The notes below the pieces were generated by a model. The model ran no database searches and was not told the origin of the DNA. It worked only from the letters and a program-made list of their open reading frames with translations. The position numbers were made by a program, and so were the translations under genes. DNA of 64,000 bases from Micropterix aruncella (Eukaryota; Arthropoda; Insecta; Lepidoptera; Micropterigidae): contig OX155951.1 of the NCBI GenBank assembly GCA_944548615.1, forward strand, positions 17,670,718-17,734,717, read 5' to 3'. Of the stretch, positions 47,560 to 59,879 are shown piece after piece (within the stretch, counting starts at the first letter, position 1; each line of letters opens with the position of its first letter).

Positions 47560-48137
47560 TGGCAAGGAATCTTGTTTGCTCTGCCACATTCAGCAGGTGG
47601 ATCAGTTTTCTCCGGGTGATGTCCTCCGGGCGTATTTGGGTGGTTTGCGAATCGTGCGCGGCGTCAGTCAATCGACTGTGCACTCCGGCGAATAAACGGG
47701 GGAGTCTGGAAACGATATACGGTTTCATATGAAGCGAGGGTTATTGTTAGCCTAATGCCAGCAGCTCTTGAAAAGACTAGATAGCCACCCGATCCTGAGT
47801 GAAAGAAATGCAAAAGACGCCACGGCCTGCGATACTTCCAACCGAGTTACTGCTAACATTAAGTAGAGGCCGTGCAAGCGACTTCGGACCCGGAACCAGA
47901 CGGAAGGACGGAGAAATCCGTCCAAATCTGGTAGTCAGGGCTTGAGGCTGCCATCTGTGTCAACTTACCAAATCCATGCGGTAAGGCGTTGGTAAGGCGT
48001 CTCTTACAGGCTAGTTGGCTTATCTAGTTGGTGGACTGTCATCGTCCCCAAGTGTCTACGTTGATCCCAGATTAAAAGAGATACTAATACCGTTATACCT
48101 TCCTGGGGTGACGAGATCGCCTGCTCTGCCGTCGTAA
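47560..48137 (-). repeat. Family A copy, minus orientation, adjacent
   Basis: Same orientation as its neighbour and only about 70 bp away. Blocks include gcgtcagtcaatcgactgtg, cgtgcaagcgacttcgg, ggtagtcagggcttgaggctg, gcggtaaggcgttggtaagg and cctggggtgacgagatcgcc at the 5' terminus side. Tandem neighbours of one family may be a nested or tandem insertion. Confidence 0.78.
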
Positions 48138-48139
48138 AT

Positions 48140-49455
48140 GCAAAACACAGTAACTTGAAAAAGACGTTTTGAGAAAACGCGGTCAAAGTTCAGTTGTTAA
48201 ATATTTGTTTTCATGAACAAAGTAATCAATACAGATTATTTCTTTTAATCTTTAATGTTAAAAAATAGTTAGAACTTTAATTCTGTATAAAAATATATAT
48301 TAAATTATAATTGTTTAATTAATTAAATTAGATATTGTGTTTTAATTAGGAAAATAATTTGATAAATTTTATATTTTTAAGCTATAACACCGTAACTGAG
48401 TGGTTAATAGGTAAATTTTACTCATTACCTACTGTGTTCTAACCATGTAAAATAAATATTTTTTTTTAATAAATAAAAAACTGCAGGCATCTTAAACACA
48501 GTAATTGAGATACTGTGATTAATTCGTGTATTAATAAATTAAATTTTAACAAAATTTTACCTTAACCATTGATTTTATAAAATCAATGCCTTAACCCACA
48601 GTATCTGAAGAAGCCGTGTTGCAACCAAACAAAAATATTTCTTAAATGCTTATAAGTATTAAATAGATCATACTAAATAATAGGTTACTGTATTTTAACT
48701 TAAAAAATTATACATACTGTGTTTTTTATTAAAAAATATTTGGATTATTTAAAAAATACTTTGTTTTATCTAAGATATCTCGGTAACTATCCATCGACAG
48801 ACAAACCGAACAATTTGCCTTATAGTACTCCAACTCGTGATTTTAAAGAACCAAACTTGTATAAATACAGTAAATGGAGTTACTGTGTTTTCAATTACGA
48901 CGGCAGTGCTGTACTTGACATCTCATGCCTGCTTCTTTATTACCTCTTAATCTACATAACAGGTCCCTTCGGCCGTAAGAGATACTCGTACATTTTGTTT
49001 TCAAGTAAATATATTCGCAAGTGCGCCAACACATTCTTTAATGAATTAATGTCTGCCTGTAGTCTTTAAGTGCTAAAAGCAACTATCTGCTGTCTGCGGT
49101 ATATAATACATTTAATTACAATTCTGAACACAATAGAAAAAAGGAATTCTTTGTGTTTTTATGTTTTTATCTGTCTGAGCCCTCGCCAGCTTATAATCTC
49201 GCTCTGTCCCCAAAGTGCTCGATATATCGCATCAAAGTCATCCGAGCTAGGCGGGCCTGGCGAGCTCGGACATTTTACGACTTTTGGTAGTCTACACGAG
49301 CATGTCATAGTATGTTTACCTGATACTTTTAAAATAAAATTTAAATAAACACAAAACGATGCATTTGAGTTATCCGCATATTACCATAATAAAATAGTAA
49401 CCAGCCGTCCCAATCATATAGTGTAATTAAATCCTTTCCTTTAAAATGAAAAAAA
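48140..49455. other. AT-rich stretch with recurring ACAGTAA/TTACTGT words
   Basis: Between 48148 and 48890 the words cacagtaact, tactgtgttc, cacagtaattgagatactgt, cacagtatctg, tactgtgtttt and acagtaaatggagttactgt recur in both orientations. The frames at 48719-49069 and 49070-49348 lack recognisable domains. Confidence 0.4.
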
Positions 49456-49456
49456 A

Positions 49457-50112
49457 TCAGTTGTGTCATTCCAAGACTTTCCTGGCAAGCAAATAACCCA
49501 CCCCCCTCCGCGCGCTACACCCCCTTACCCTAACCCACCCTTGCTCCTTCCAATAACCAAATCCGATAGGGATTGTGTCAAGTGACTATGACAAAAGTAG
49601 TATATTTTAGTATTTTGTAGTATTTCCGTGTTATTAAAATAGCTGTTTATCAATATGGTGTATTATTTTCTCAAATACGGCGATATTATTTTTTTGCGTC
49701 GCTTGTATAAGAGATATTCCAACCAAAATGTAGTTCACAATATGGTGTCGGCCCTAAGACGCATCTGTGTACCGTATTTCAGGTCTCTAACTGCAATATT
49801 TCGATATTAAAGTATGCCTGGCGCGCCCTCTGGTGGACCGATTTCAACTACAATCTTTTCAACTGTTTTCATGACCGAATGATGCCAGCATGCCAAATTT
49901 CATCTCAATCGCATGACGCGTTTAGGCGTCATCGTGGACAAATACAAACAGACACACACACACAGACATACACACACAGACACACACACAGACTCACACA
50001 GACTTCAGTCTGTAAATAGTCCTAATCGTCAAGGGCTCGAAACGGATATTTCCGTCTTTAGCTCGATTTATTTAGCTCGTTCACAATACTTTCCCTTAGG
50101 CCGGGAAAGTAA
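49457..50112 (+). mobile_element. Complete HINE-like element (656 bp)
   Basis: The 5' end tcagttgtgtcattccaaga has subterminal actttcctggc, and the 3' end has the hairpin actttccc/gggaaagt with loop ttaggcc and terminus ggccgggaaagtaa. The interior has the block attcaactacaatcttttca-like followed by ccgaatgatgccagcatgcc, a (CA)n/(CAGA)n microsatellite (49940-50003) and a conserved pre-3' block (cgtcaagggctcgaaacgga, ttcacaatactttccc). This is the clearest reference copy in the window and has no minisatellite and no coding sequence. The flanks read A before and A/T after. Confidence 0.75.
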
Positions 50113-50795
50113 ATAAATCACAATAATATAATATATTCGATATATGTATAGATATGTATAGATATTATCTATACATAGTTTTCTATGCATTTATAAAGTT
50201 TTCCGAGAAGACAAACTAAAAGATAGACATTGAATCACGGAGAAAGTACAATACAACAGAAACTTTCTGCTTTAAAGCGTATATGTGTAATAACCTTGCA
50301 AACAAATGCGGGTAACCGAATACCCTCCAACTTTAGTGAAACTTGAAAACGTACACCGACTTGTATTTAACAAAAGATTAACATTTAACTTGAGCTACTT
50401 ATGGGGTTTCACTCAGTTGGTAAACTTTACAAACAAAATTATCGCTTCAAAGGGCCCGTTGGTTCAAAACGTCAAAAGACTTAAGTGAGATTTGAGTTAT
50501 ATATATAACAATTCAGGTTTCGCTTTATTTTCCAGTTATCAAGTTACTGGTGTTCTGACGGATCATAATTGATACATTTAGGGTACGATGGGCTTGTTCT
50601 AGAATACCATTTGCGGCTGGTTAAATACTCATAGTTCTTAATTTCCTAATTCAAAAGCCTAATATGATAGCTGTTGGAATACCTAGGAGTTCTCGAAGTT
50701 TGTTACTTGGTCAGAGGTAATTCTACTAAGTAAAAGCTACGTGTTATTCAGTCGTTTTAAAGTGCTTTGGCAGTAGTTCTGCAGTCTGCTCTGGA
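50113..50795. other. Unannotated stretch
   Basis: A TATAGAT-type self-complementary patch is present at 50135-50175. The frame at 50306-50488 is unrecognised. Confidence 0.4.
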
Positions 50796-50902
50796 AGTGG
50801 AAGTGGACAGGTTGATAATTACAGGCCGGTTGCAGTGTTATCAGTCTTTCCTAAGCTTTTCGAGATGATTCTCCACCGATAAATGTATACCCAACTATGC
50901 GC

Positions 50903-51070
50903 TACATTGTCGGATGCCCAACATGGGTTCCATCCTAATCGTTCCACAACTACCAACCTTTCCGTTTTTACGGATTATGTTACTGGTACATTGTCGGATG
51001 CCCAACACGGGTTCCGTCCTAATCGTTCCACAACTACCAACCTATCCGTTTTTACGGATTAGGTTAGTGG
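50903..51070 (+). repeat. 84-bp tandem duplication in RT coding sequence
   Basis: Positions 50903-50986 and 50987-51070 are near-identical (tacattgtcggatgcccaac at both starts). The length is a multiple of three, so the frame is kept. Confidence 0.93.
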
Positions 51071-51802
51071 TGAGTTGGATAGCACCACAAAGGGACAAGT
51101 GGATATCGTGTATTTGGATTTCAAGAAGGCCTTTGATATAGTCGATAACGATGCGTTACTCCGGGAACTGGCTGCTGCCGGATTCTCAAGTAAACCGTTG
51201 AAATTTTTCGGAGATTACTTGGGGGGGCGCCAGCCATTCGTTAAATTTCGTGATTTTGATTCCAAACTATAAAACACTCAATCAGGGGTTAGCCAAGTAT
51301 CAAACTTGGGGCCTTTGTTATTTAACTTATTTATTAATATCTAAGTAAAGTTGTCACATCAGCACCTTGTCTAATGTTTGCTGATGACGTCAAATTATTT
51401 TTATCTACTGGAAGTGCTGATGTCTGCGAGCTCTTCCAACATGATAATGCAGTTTATGCCCATGCATAAACTTGGGGTTTAGTAGCTTGGCTCCATAGCC
51501 AATCTCGTAACCTTCACTTCGGCTCCTCATCTGATGTATGATTATTCCATCGCTGGATGTATTCTTCCCAGAGTGACTGAAGTCAAGGACTTGGGAGTTT
51601 TTTTGACCCCCAATTAAACTTTAAAAACCACATTAGGCAACTATCTACAACTTCTTTCAAGCTTCTAGGGTTTGTGATATTGCAATTCAAATACTTTAAT
51701 AATATTCGGGTTATACGCACTTTGTACAACTCGATTGTTAGAAACCGCATGGTATCGAACACATCTATTTGGAACCTGCATGAAGATACCTATACCCTCA
51801 TG

Positions 51803-51843
51803 CTGGAAGAGTTTTTAAGATTTTATCTTAAAAACTCTTCCAG
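51803..51843. repeat. 18-bp perfect hairpin
   Basis: Positions 51803-51820 and 51826-51843 are exact reverse complements around the loop tttta, inside decayed LINE coding sequence. A further partial direct copy (cagtttttaagattttt) follows. Confidence 0.95.
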
Positions 51844-52350
51844 TTTTTAAGATTTTTGTACTTCAAGCAGTACGGATATTATACATTTTTGTATCCGACT
51901 GAATTTATCACAAGCATGGTTGGCTATAATTCGCTCTGTCTCAAAAGGGAAATGTTGACCATGTCCTATGTTTTCAATCTAATTTGTGGTAAAACTGACC
52001 CTAGCTTACTAGCCAAGGTGGATCTTTTCTTACCAAATAATCATCTTCGTGCTCGATCGCACCATCTTTTCGCGGAACCGTTCTCGCGCACTAACCTTAC
52101 GAGGTGGAACTTGAAATAAAATTTACTCGATGGCACCAGATTTTGATATTTTTATCATCAAGCCTCAATCGTTTAAATTACAGCCTATTAATTATTTATT
52201 CTTATATGATTGCTAGTATTATAAGTGTCATTCTATTGGTATAATTACGGTGATATCCTTTTGGTTTTCAATGCCAACAATCTGTAATATTGATTAGTAA
52301 TAAACGATTAAAGTAATAAATAAATAATTAAATAAATAAAATAAATAAAT

Positions 52351-53560
52351 ATACTTTGTTAAATTGAGCTTACTTTATATAACCTTTGTATTAAGTAACT
52401 AGTTTAAGTAACTAGTTTAAGACTAATTAAATGTCATTCTTACACAACAGTAATGGTTGTAATAGAATTAAATACTCTTTATCTTATCTTTATCTATGTT
52501 TTTAATATTATCTGATAAATTGGTTTAAAATATAATGTTTCTGGATTAAGTGCCTGCCATTCCAATGCAAGTACCTACCACTCCGACACAGAGTATATAT
52601 AAATTGGCTGATAAAATCCGAATAAACTATATAATTTACTATTCTTGCAGTAGCTGTAAGTTTGGATAAATAAATGAATACCCTCTCAAATATTCCGTGT
52701 AATCATCATTACCTGTACTATGCTCAATCTTTTATGTCTTGATTAATGGATCCCAGCGCTCTAATGGCATCATTTATTTCTTCTTTTACAAATGGACCAT
52801 TCCGGCATAATAAACGTTTACGCAATAGGATCCCTAGAAATGCACCATTAGCAAAATATACAAATTAAATTGAAGTAGGATAAAATACATAACGTTAACA
52901 ATAAAAGAAAAATACTGCGACTTAGGAGGTGGCATATATCAACCGTCTGTTTTCTTTGTCTTTATTCAGATAAAAAACCTCAAGTTAAGTTATGAAATCT
53001 AGAAAAGTGAAATATAAATATCAGTCAATGTAAAAGTAGACAACAGATTTTAATGAGTGACGTCACATCGCCATTACAAACACAACAATGCCACATACAC
53101 AACAAAGAGGTGTAAGTAAGTTTAATGGCTGCAAAAGGTGTAACTAAGGCAACCCTTTGCAAGATATTAATCAGACCAGTCGTAACTTAACTTACACATC
53201 AGAAACTGAGATTCCTGAAATTCGGAAAGTTTAAGTTGTAAGGTCACATGGAATATGTGGAAAATGGACAGTCTTTGAAAAGATTTGCCTGATAGAGGGT
53301 TGCCTTTGCAACACATATAGCAGGCATATTTTTTTTACAAAATAAAATGTTTTTTTTTTTTCACAGAATTATTAAACTTAACTAGGCACTGCCTGTTTCA
53401 AGGAAAACGTTAATTGTATATGATATTATTTTAAGTTTTAAAGTTTAGTTTTATGAAGATGTTAAGAAATTGTTATTGTTATTTTTTTTTTGTTAATGTC
53501 ATGAGGATACTTTTAGTTTCCGTTCTTTCTTTAATAATTAACCCCTCCTCTCGCGAAGTA
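52351..53560. other. Unannotated stretch
   Basis: A short direct repeat of taactagtttaag is seen near 52396-52420; nothing else was recognised. Confidence 0.4.
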
Positions 53561-53565
53561 AAAAT

Positions 53566-54045
53566 TCAGCTATCACTTTTGCGTGCGACATTTTCGCGCG
53601 TAAAATCGGCGCGAGTCGACGACCTTGATACAAACGACCATAACTTGTAAACCACTATACCGATCATAAAAAGAAAATACTCTAAAATGATTGCATTGAA
53701 ATTTGACATATAAAAATTTATAACCTGGAAATTGGGGGAGTCGGCCGTTGGTCCCGCAAGGGACGTTACGGAGTCACCACTGAATGATACTTTTTTTAAG
53801 AACCCCTGTTTCAATACTGAAATATCGAAGTGTTTTCCTAAAATATTCATTAATCTCGGATCAAGGTAATGATATTGATGTTGTCCAAACGATGTAAACC
53901 TCCTGGGCACTATATATTGTTGTACCTGCTCCGATCTTGTGTTCTTAGCAGGGAACGATGTCTCTGCTTGCGCGCAATTAAAATTTAAAGCAGTTTTCAA
54001 ACAATACATTTGCCTAAGGTCAAGTATTTTGGCTTCGAGAAACAA
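53566..54045 (-). CDS. Unrecognised 159-codon open frame
   Basis: This is the longest non-repetitive open frame in the window. It contains IVPRRFTSFGQHQYHYLDPR followed by LMNILGKHFDISVLKQGF. The composition is protein-like in the first two thirds, with mixed residues and no low complexity. The last third is hydrophobic and ends in an R/S/T-rich tail. I do not recognise the family. It could be a remnant of a transposon protein or chance. No partner exon, promoter or polyadenylation signal was found. Confidence 0.25.
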   Translation of the reverse strand: MFLEAKILDLRQMYCLKTALNFNCAQAETSFPAKNTRSEQVQQYIVPRRFTSFGQHQYHYLDPRLMNILGKHFDISVLKQGFLKKVSFSGDSVTSLAGPTADSPNFQVINFYMSNFNAIILEYFLFMIGIVVYKLWSFVSRSSTRADFTRENVARKSDS

Positions 54046-55065
54046 CTCATTAGAAAAGTATATTTTTGGTTTTTTGAGTTTAATACGAATTATATGTCTA
54101 TGTGTGAATATCAGATACCAGTTTTGTATTGTTGTTTGCCTAGGTGCTAAACTATAGTAAATAGAAACCTGCTCAGCGAAATATTATTCCAAGAGTTCCA
54201 CTTAGTAATAAATTAAATTGCGGATATTTACTCGCGTCACTTCCGTTTTCTCTATGGACACGTCAACTTCTGTTATTATTAACTATATTATCTAGAAATT
54301 GATAATTCTTTTAAAACTCCCTAACCCCATTTAAAAACATTCACGTACCAGCATGACTTGCGATAGTAACTGCTTCCGATTTATTATAATCCCGAAAATA
54401 ACGGGATAGTATTAATTCTTTAAAAATAGTGTGTTCCATATGTGTAGGTACCTAGATTTGGAAGATGGATATTCCTTAATTGTTTTAAACAGGTAATAAA
54501 ATAATCCAAATATCTTTACAATTGTAAATCAAAGATAGAATGAACTTTAGCAATATACGTTAAACAAATATATCATGGAAAAAGATAACTTTCAACCGGC
54601 ATTGATATACTTCACATAAAGTCTAACGACAACTTGCGTACATGCTACGTATAAAGTTCTATATCTTTAATACATAATACAACATACGAGCACTTTAAAC
54701 CGGTAGCGCTTAAGCCTCTCGCAAGTTTCCGCTTTGAAAGATCTCTGACTCGTAGCAACCGTAGCAGGCGTAGCACACTCATGCTAAATGGCCACGCCAC
54801 TTTTAACAACGACGCAAATCCGTTGTAGAGGCAAGCTAAGATATAAAAATGCACTGAAAAACGCGTTATCATTGTAAGAGATATCTACAGAAGAAAGGTT
54901 AATTTATAAAGGAGCCATCTTTTATAATAGAATTCCGGGATATTAAAAATAAAACAAGAAATTCAATTTTGAATTAAGACCCCTGAATTTTAAAAGTCTT
55001 TTTAAAAGCAAAGAATGTTTGTTTCTCTAGATATTTTTATTTAATATAATGAACCAAAATTTATT
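54046..55065. other. Unannotated stretch
   Basis: No repeat or domain was recognised. Confidence 0.4.
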
Positions 55066-55068
55066 ATG

Positions 55069-55592
55069 CAGGATTTTTTCATCAACCGGCATCCTTAAAG
55101 GTAGTACGAGAAATAAAGCATCTTTTGATAAAAAAATGTGAAAAAAAACAAATTTTTTTTTAAGAATTTAGAAAATTTAACTTTCTAAAAAATATTATAA
55201 AAAGCTTTGAGTATGATGTTCTATTTTGCGGTAGGTAAAATATAGGATAGAATAGAATAGAATACTTTATTGTGATATAAAAACATAACAATGAATATTA
55301 CACTGGTTTTATAAAAAAGACAATTTATGCACAAATGGCGGACTTATCGTTATATTGTTTATTAGCGATATTTTACCTACCACTAGATGGCGCAGTATGC
55401 TCAAACGCCTGTAAAACTTTTATTTACAGGAAAGTTCTTCCATTTTTTAATTGAAAAAATAAAAAATAAAAAAAAGAAAAAATTATAATGTTCCTTCCAA
55501 TTTTTTTAATCAAAACTTGCTAATTTGCTTGTACTGATTAGCCCTCTTGAAGGATGCTAGTTAATTAAAACGCAACGTAGTCACCGCATAAA
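55069..55592. mobile_element. Palindromic MITE, copy 2
   Basis: The left caaccggcatccttaaaggt and right (cctcttgaaggatgctagtt, aattaaaacgcaac) ends match copy 1. The centre ttacctaccactagatggcg is present. A segment with (AGAAT)n and actttattgtgatataaaaa (55250-55330) interrupts the left half and looks like the reversed 3' tail of a non-LTR element. Confidence 0.75.
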
Positions 55593-57335
55593 TTTAAACT
55601 TCATAACGTATCACTAGCTTTTCTATGCCTTCTGCATACTCATTTTAAGCCAATTATTTGAACCGGTCATTAACGTTTTATTTTGGTTTGATGTAATTTT
55701 CATAGTGGTTCCCGGCCAAGTAATAATTTAATATCTCTGGTCCGAGCCAAAGCAAATTCCGGGCTTTAAAGAGGATGTTCAAAAATATCCACTTTAACTG
55801 CTAATGCAACTTGTTCGTCAACGCAGCAGCATGCGGTCGTCGATTATCATAAAGGTTCCCAATGCTCTTGGACAACAATCTCGTCCATTCAACAATATCC
55901 ATAAACTTCGTTCATCGTATTACCATAAATCTTGGCTATCTGTCTGTAAAGCATGTTGCGAACCTCACACATCACGATCTTTAATTTTGTCGTACATAAA
56001 AGACACATTATAAATAGTAAACGTCCTTTGCAGCTCGCAATTAGCGTCATACTGATGCTATGGAATGGGCAGATCCATAACGTGTCAGGGGGGGGGGGGG
56101 GTGAGAGAACTGCGCGGCTCGTCAGTCAATTAGTATATTATTATGATAAATTTGGAAAAAAAGACCTTATTTTCTATAAGTATTGTTACAGGAATCGAGT
56201 GGTTAAAAGATTTAGAAGAAATTTTAAACCACAATTTAATGTAAATGAATATCAATATTTTAGTGCACTCCCGGAGTTACTCCTTGAGAAGTTTATTTAC
56301 TACTTTACGTTCCACTATTTTTATTTCATTTATTTTCTAATAATTTGGCAATTTAATTTAATTGTTGGGTATTTTGCTTCATTAGATTTATATATTTTTA
56401 CATTTTAAGTTACTAAATTACTATTTCATTATTTAATTTCTTTTTTAATATTTGTAATATTTGAGAATTTAGTTATTTCTATCATAAAATGTCTCTGTAT
56501 TTTCTGTATATTTCGCTCTATAAAATGTATTGATATGTAACAATATAATTTAAATATCTTCAACAGGATCATTTTATATTTAAACTTAAACAATTTAGAA
56601 ATTCACGCCGAGAATGGACACATTGCGTTACCGTATTGTGAAATTGTGAATGCCTATGTGAACCATGCCTCTGTATATGCTATCAATTCACGCAATATAA
56701 ATAATATTTTATTATCATATAATATTTAAAGCCATAAATATAAACATTTAAAGACACTCCCCAAGATTTGTTTGTTTTTTACAAAAAATGGCGTCTTTTT
56801 TTCCTTTTGTTCTTTTTGTCCCCGCTATACCTCTACCTCGTCTAAAATTAGGAGATGGGGACCAATAACTAAGCGGCAACAGAACGTGGCATATCTCATC
56901 ATCGATCCTACCAAGTCCATTAACATTCACGGTAGAGAAAGTGAATAGCCGCACAGTGAGCGTAAGAAAAAGTCGTAAATACCATCAACCGTCCAAATTT
57001 TAACCTCCTGTCCTAAGAATGAGCCACTCCTGATATTTTTTTTATAAAATAGGTCATCCAGTGGAAACGAAGACAGTTTGTACGATTATATTTATTTTGT
57101 TATGACCATGACTAGATGCTGAACGAATCGCTTAGTGAGTGATCAGTCGCCTGCGTGCAGTGAAATTGGGAAGGCAATTTTTGTGTTTCGGAATAATTTC
57201 TGCTATCAAGGAACCTCGTCAAACTTTGTCAGGTGGATAGGATCTGGAAAGCATTCGAAACTTTTCTTATTATTAGACATTTAGACACTTTATCTGCCAT
57301 CTAGAATGTTGATATTAACACTTGCATATATATTT
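55593..57335. other. Unannotated stretch
   Basis: A poly-G run occurs at 56089-56101. The frame at 55953-56408 is hydrophobic and AT-driven, with no domain. Nothing else was recognised. Confidence 0.4.
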
Positions 57336-57343
57336 TTTTGTAG

Positions 57344-57544
57344 GATTTATCCCAAAAAATAGACATTGACGTAAGCTCCATGAAGATATCTGGAGCGTTC
57401 TGGACATGGCCAGAAGATGAAGATCAGATGCTGTATAAGCCCAAAGACGTTTCGAAAAAAATAAAACCACCAGCTCTTTTGTCTTCTAAGCGCAAAACAT
57501 ATAAAATATCAAAGTTTCATAACATCCGGGCATTTAATGAATGA
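57344..57544 (+). CDS. Candidate terminal coding exon, unknown protein
   Basis: A pyrimidine-rich tract and AG (57330-57343, tatttttttgtag) precede an open frame that starts in phase and runs 66 codons to a TGA at 57542-57544. The translation is protein-like: DLSQKIDIDVSSMKISGAFW, then TWPEDEDQMLYKPKDVSKKI, then KPPALLSSKRKTYKIS. A W-x-WP...D...Y...I-x-PP...RxxY pattern gives me a vague sense of a transposon-domesticated or insect-expanded family, but I cannot name it. A-rich AT sequence follows. No upstream exon could be identified, so it may be an orphaned exon, part of a transposon, or the end of a gene with distant exons. Confidence 0.4.
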   Translation, partial: DLSQKIDIDVSSMKISGAFWTWPEDEDQMLYKPKDVSKKIKPPALLSSKRKTYKISKFHNIRAFNE

Positions 57545-59095
57545 TTTCTGTTAGTTTAATTTGCACTATTTGTATTATTTCACTATTATTATATGTTATT
57601 TAACTATTAGTTTATTTAAAAAATAATAGATGATCTACGTGAAAGGTATTCTTCATTGCCTATTGTTGAAAATCAAATACAAAGCAACGCGCCAGCCTAA
57701 CGAATTGGAAATGATTAAATGATATTTCTGTGATAGAAATTTAAGTCAAAAATTCTTATATTTGTACCTCAATTTTACTTATGGAATGATGTATCGAACA
57801 AATATACTAACATATAAACGTATAATTTATTAAATATCTACTTTATTATTATATTGTTCAGTTATATAAATCATGTTTTGAAATTAATATTCGATCGTAC
57901 TGGTCTCTATGTATGCACTGAAAATGGCCACTTATCATCGACGCCACTTGCCATATTGCCATCGAATGCAGCACAAATTATTTGAATAATAGAGAGATTT
58001 AAATGAATTTAAAAAATTAAGCGTCCAACCCCTCACTGTGCTCCACCGCCCTAAAGCGAAAGTTTTACAGAAAGGACGCGATATCTTAATTATAAAACTT
58101 TTGTTCTCATTTAAGTCAAGATATGTAAAACTCATTTAGATAAACATCAGCGCTGTCTCGTCTCCATAAATCTTCGTTTGGATTGTCACAACTTTTAAGA
58201 GTCATAATTTGTGACGACCTCAACCATCACATAACTGTTAGAAGTCAGCCGAATAAAAGGAAAAGGCGGATAGGACTGACTTGAACAAGGGAAACGGCTT
58301 ATCTGCATTATACATACTTAGTTGATGACAAATGGATCTGGCTTTTATGGCGCACTTAATTTATATCATGAATTAAAACCAAGCTGAGACAGCTAAATAG
58401 CCTTGTATGTAGGAATATGGAAAATGAAATGGATGAAATGGTTCCACTTTATTATGATTAGATACCTGATAACATTGTTTCAGTATTTTATTATCATACT
58501 TTTATTAGCGTTATAAGACTAGAACGGAGTTTACTTACAGTGTGGCGTCCGATAAAGTGCACAAAAAAAATGGGATGGAACTAGAACTTGTTTCATCGAT
58601 AGAAATAATATTTGTTTTTAAATTCTATTTAGTAGATTTTAAAAAAATCTTTGTTGAACTGTATGTATATGTATGGCTGTGTGTATGTCTGTATGAGTAT
58701 GTATGAACTGTATGCATGCTTTACACTTTTTGTAGGACGTTTTAAGTATAATAAATAGTTCATTTTGATTACTCTTATGTGTTTCCATTTACCTATTGTA
58801 TCTTTAATTCCTTCTATTAAGCACAAAACACCATTCATCAACTCAAATCGGGGTATCGGTCTGGTAGATGTAGAAAGCGCCGAGTAAGTAGTGGTTTTAA
58901 CCATTCATAGCTAAAGTTCGGTTTGAGTTAGAATCCTGATTTTTTGATTCAGATAGCAGATTTTTTGTTTCGGATAATGAAGTAAGATATTATAAGCAGT
59001 ACTTAAAAAATTAGGTTTTATATGGCCATTATTTTGAGTAAATCGACGCTTTTTTTGAAAAATGCATGTAAATCTTACAAAGTATATATTTTTTA
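57545..59095. other. Unannotated stretch
   Basis: A (TATG/TGTA)n patch lies at 58664-58710. The minus-strand frame at 58629-58904 has no recognised domain. Confidence 0.4.
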
Positions 59096-59099
59096 AATC

Positions 59100-59605
59100 T
59101 ACTAAAATTATAGTTCAGATTCAGAACCGAAGTCGGGGCGAGAGAAGCATTATTCGCAATACAGCAAAATGCCTTTCTTTATTTCTGGTAGTCTACGAGA
59201 AAGCGTTTGATAGATTACAACATAATCGTCTTATTGCACTTTTAAACGACATCGGATTAGACAAGAAATCTGTACTTGAATCAGCGCGCCACTATCAGAG
59301 TTGAAGGGGGTGTATCTCAAAAAAATAACATTAACAGGGGAGTGCGGCAGGGCTGCATTTTGTCGTCGACTCTTTTTAACGTTTACTCTAAAGCGATCAT
59401 GACGGAGGTTCTGCAGGACTTTGAACTGTGGTGTTTAAATAAATGACCGCCTCATCAACAAGTTGAGGTTTGCCGATGACACTATTCTTATAGCATCTAC
59501 GGAAGCCGAGCTACAGAAGATTGTTGACCGAGTAAATGAGTGTAGTGTCAAAGCTGGTCTCAGGATGAATGTCACCAAGACTTAGTCTATGGTCATTTTT
59601 AATAA
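59100..59605 (+). pseudogene. RTE-like LINE RT fragment, copy 1
   Basis: Translations across frames give VYEKAFDRLQHNRLIALLND (palm A), GVRQGCILSSTLFNVY (palm B) and LRFADDTILIASTEAELQKI with the catalytic FADD at 59469-59480, then VNECSVKAGLRMNVTKT. A stop splits the last block from its Lys, and frameshifts separate the blocks. The RQGC and FADDT spellings point to the RTE side of LINEs rather than Jockey. Confidence 0.82.
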
Positions 59606-59649
59606 TCCCAATATCCAACCTAGAATATTTGTCATAATCGGAATTTTCG

Positions 59650-59850
59650 TCTGATGATTCAGAACAAGAGTCGGGGCGAGAGAAGTATTATTTCCAGTAC
59701 AGATTTTGGTGCAAAAATATCGGGACATACAGCAAGATGCCTTTCTATGTTACATAGACTACGAGAAAGCCTTTGATAGAGTGCAACATAATCGTCTCAT
59801 TGCACTTTTTAACGACATCCGATTCTCAAAGCCAAGCATTCTCCATTTAG
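59650..59850 (+). pseudogene. RTE-like LINE RT fragment, copy 2
   Basis: A direct but diverged repeat of 59112-59270 (cagaacaagagtcggggcga; DYEKAFDRVQHNRLIALFND). It keeps the palm A block in a better state than copy 1, then stops near 59850. Confidence 0.8.
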
Positions 59851-59879
59851 GATCCTAATGAGGAGTTAATAGAGTTGTA

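Larger units (their letters stand above)
50800..52350 (+). pseudogene. Jockey-like LINE, 5'-truncated and decayed
   Basis: Plus-strand translations give DNYRPVAVLSVFPKLFE, then LSDAQHGFRPNRSTTTNLS, VDIVYLDFKKAFDIVDND (palm A), a GVSQVSNLGPLLFNLFI block (palm B), the catalytic FADD at 51377-51388, then DFFDP/QLNFKNHIRQLS-like and RTLYNSIVRNRMV thumb segments. Stops (for example after MILHR and at FTD*) and frameshifts make it inactive. An 84-bp in-frame tandem duplication lies in the QHGF block, and an 18-bp hairpin lies near the 3' end. The 3' tail is (AAAT)n-like at 52315-52350. LINEs of this clade encode APE-type endonuclease plus RT; the endonuclease is missing here. Confidence 0.88.
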
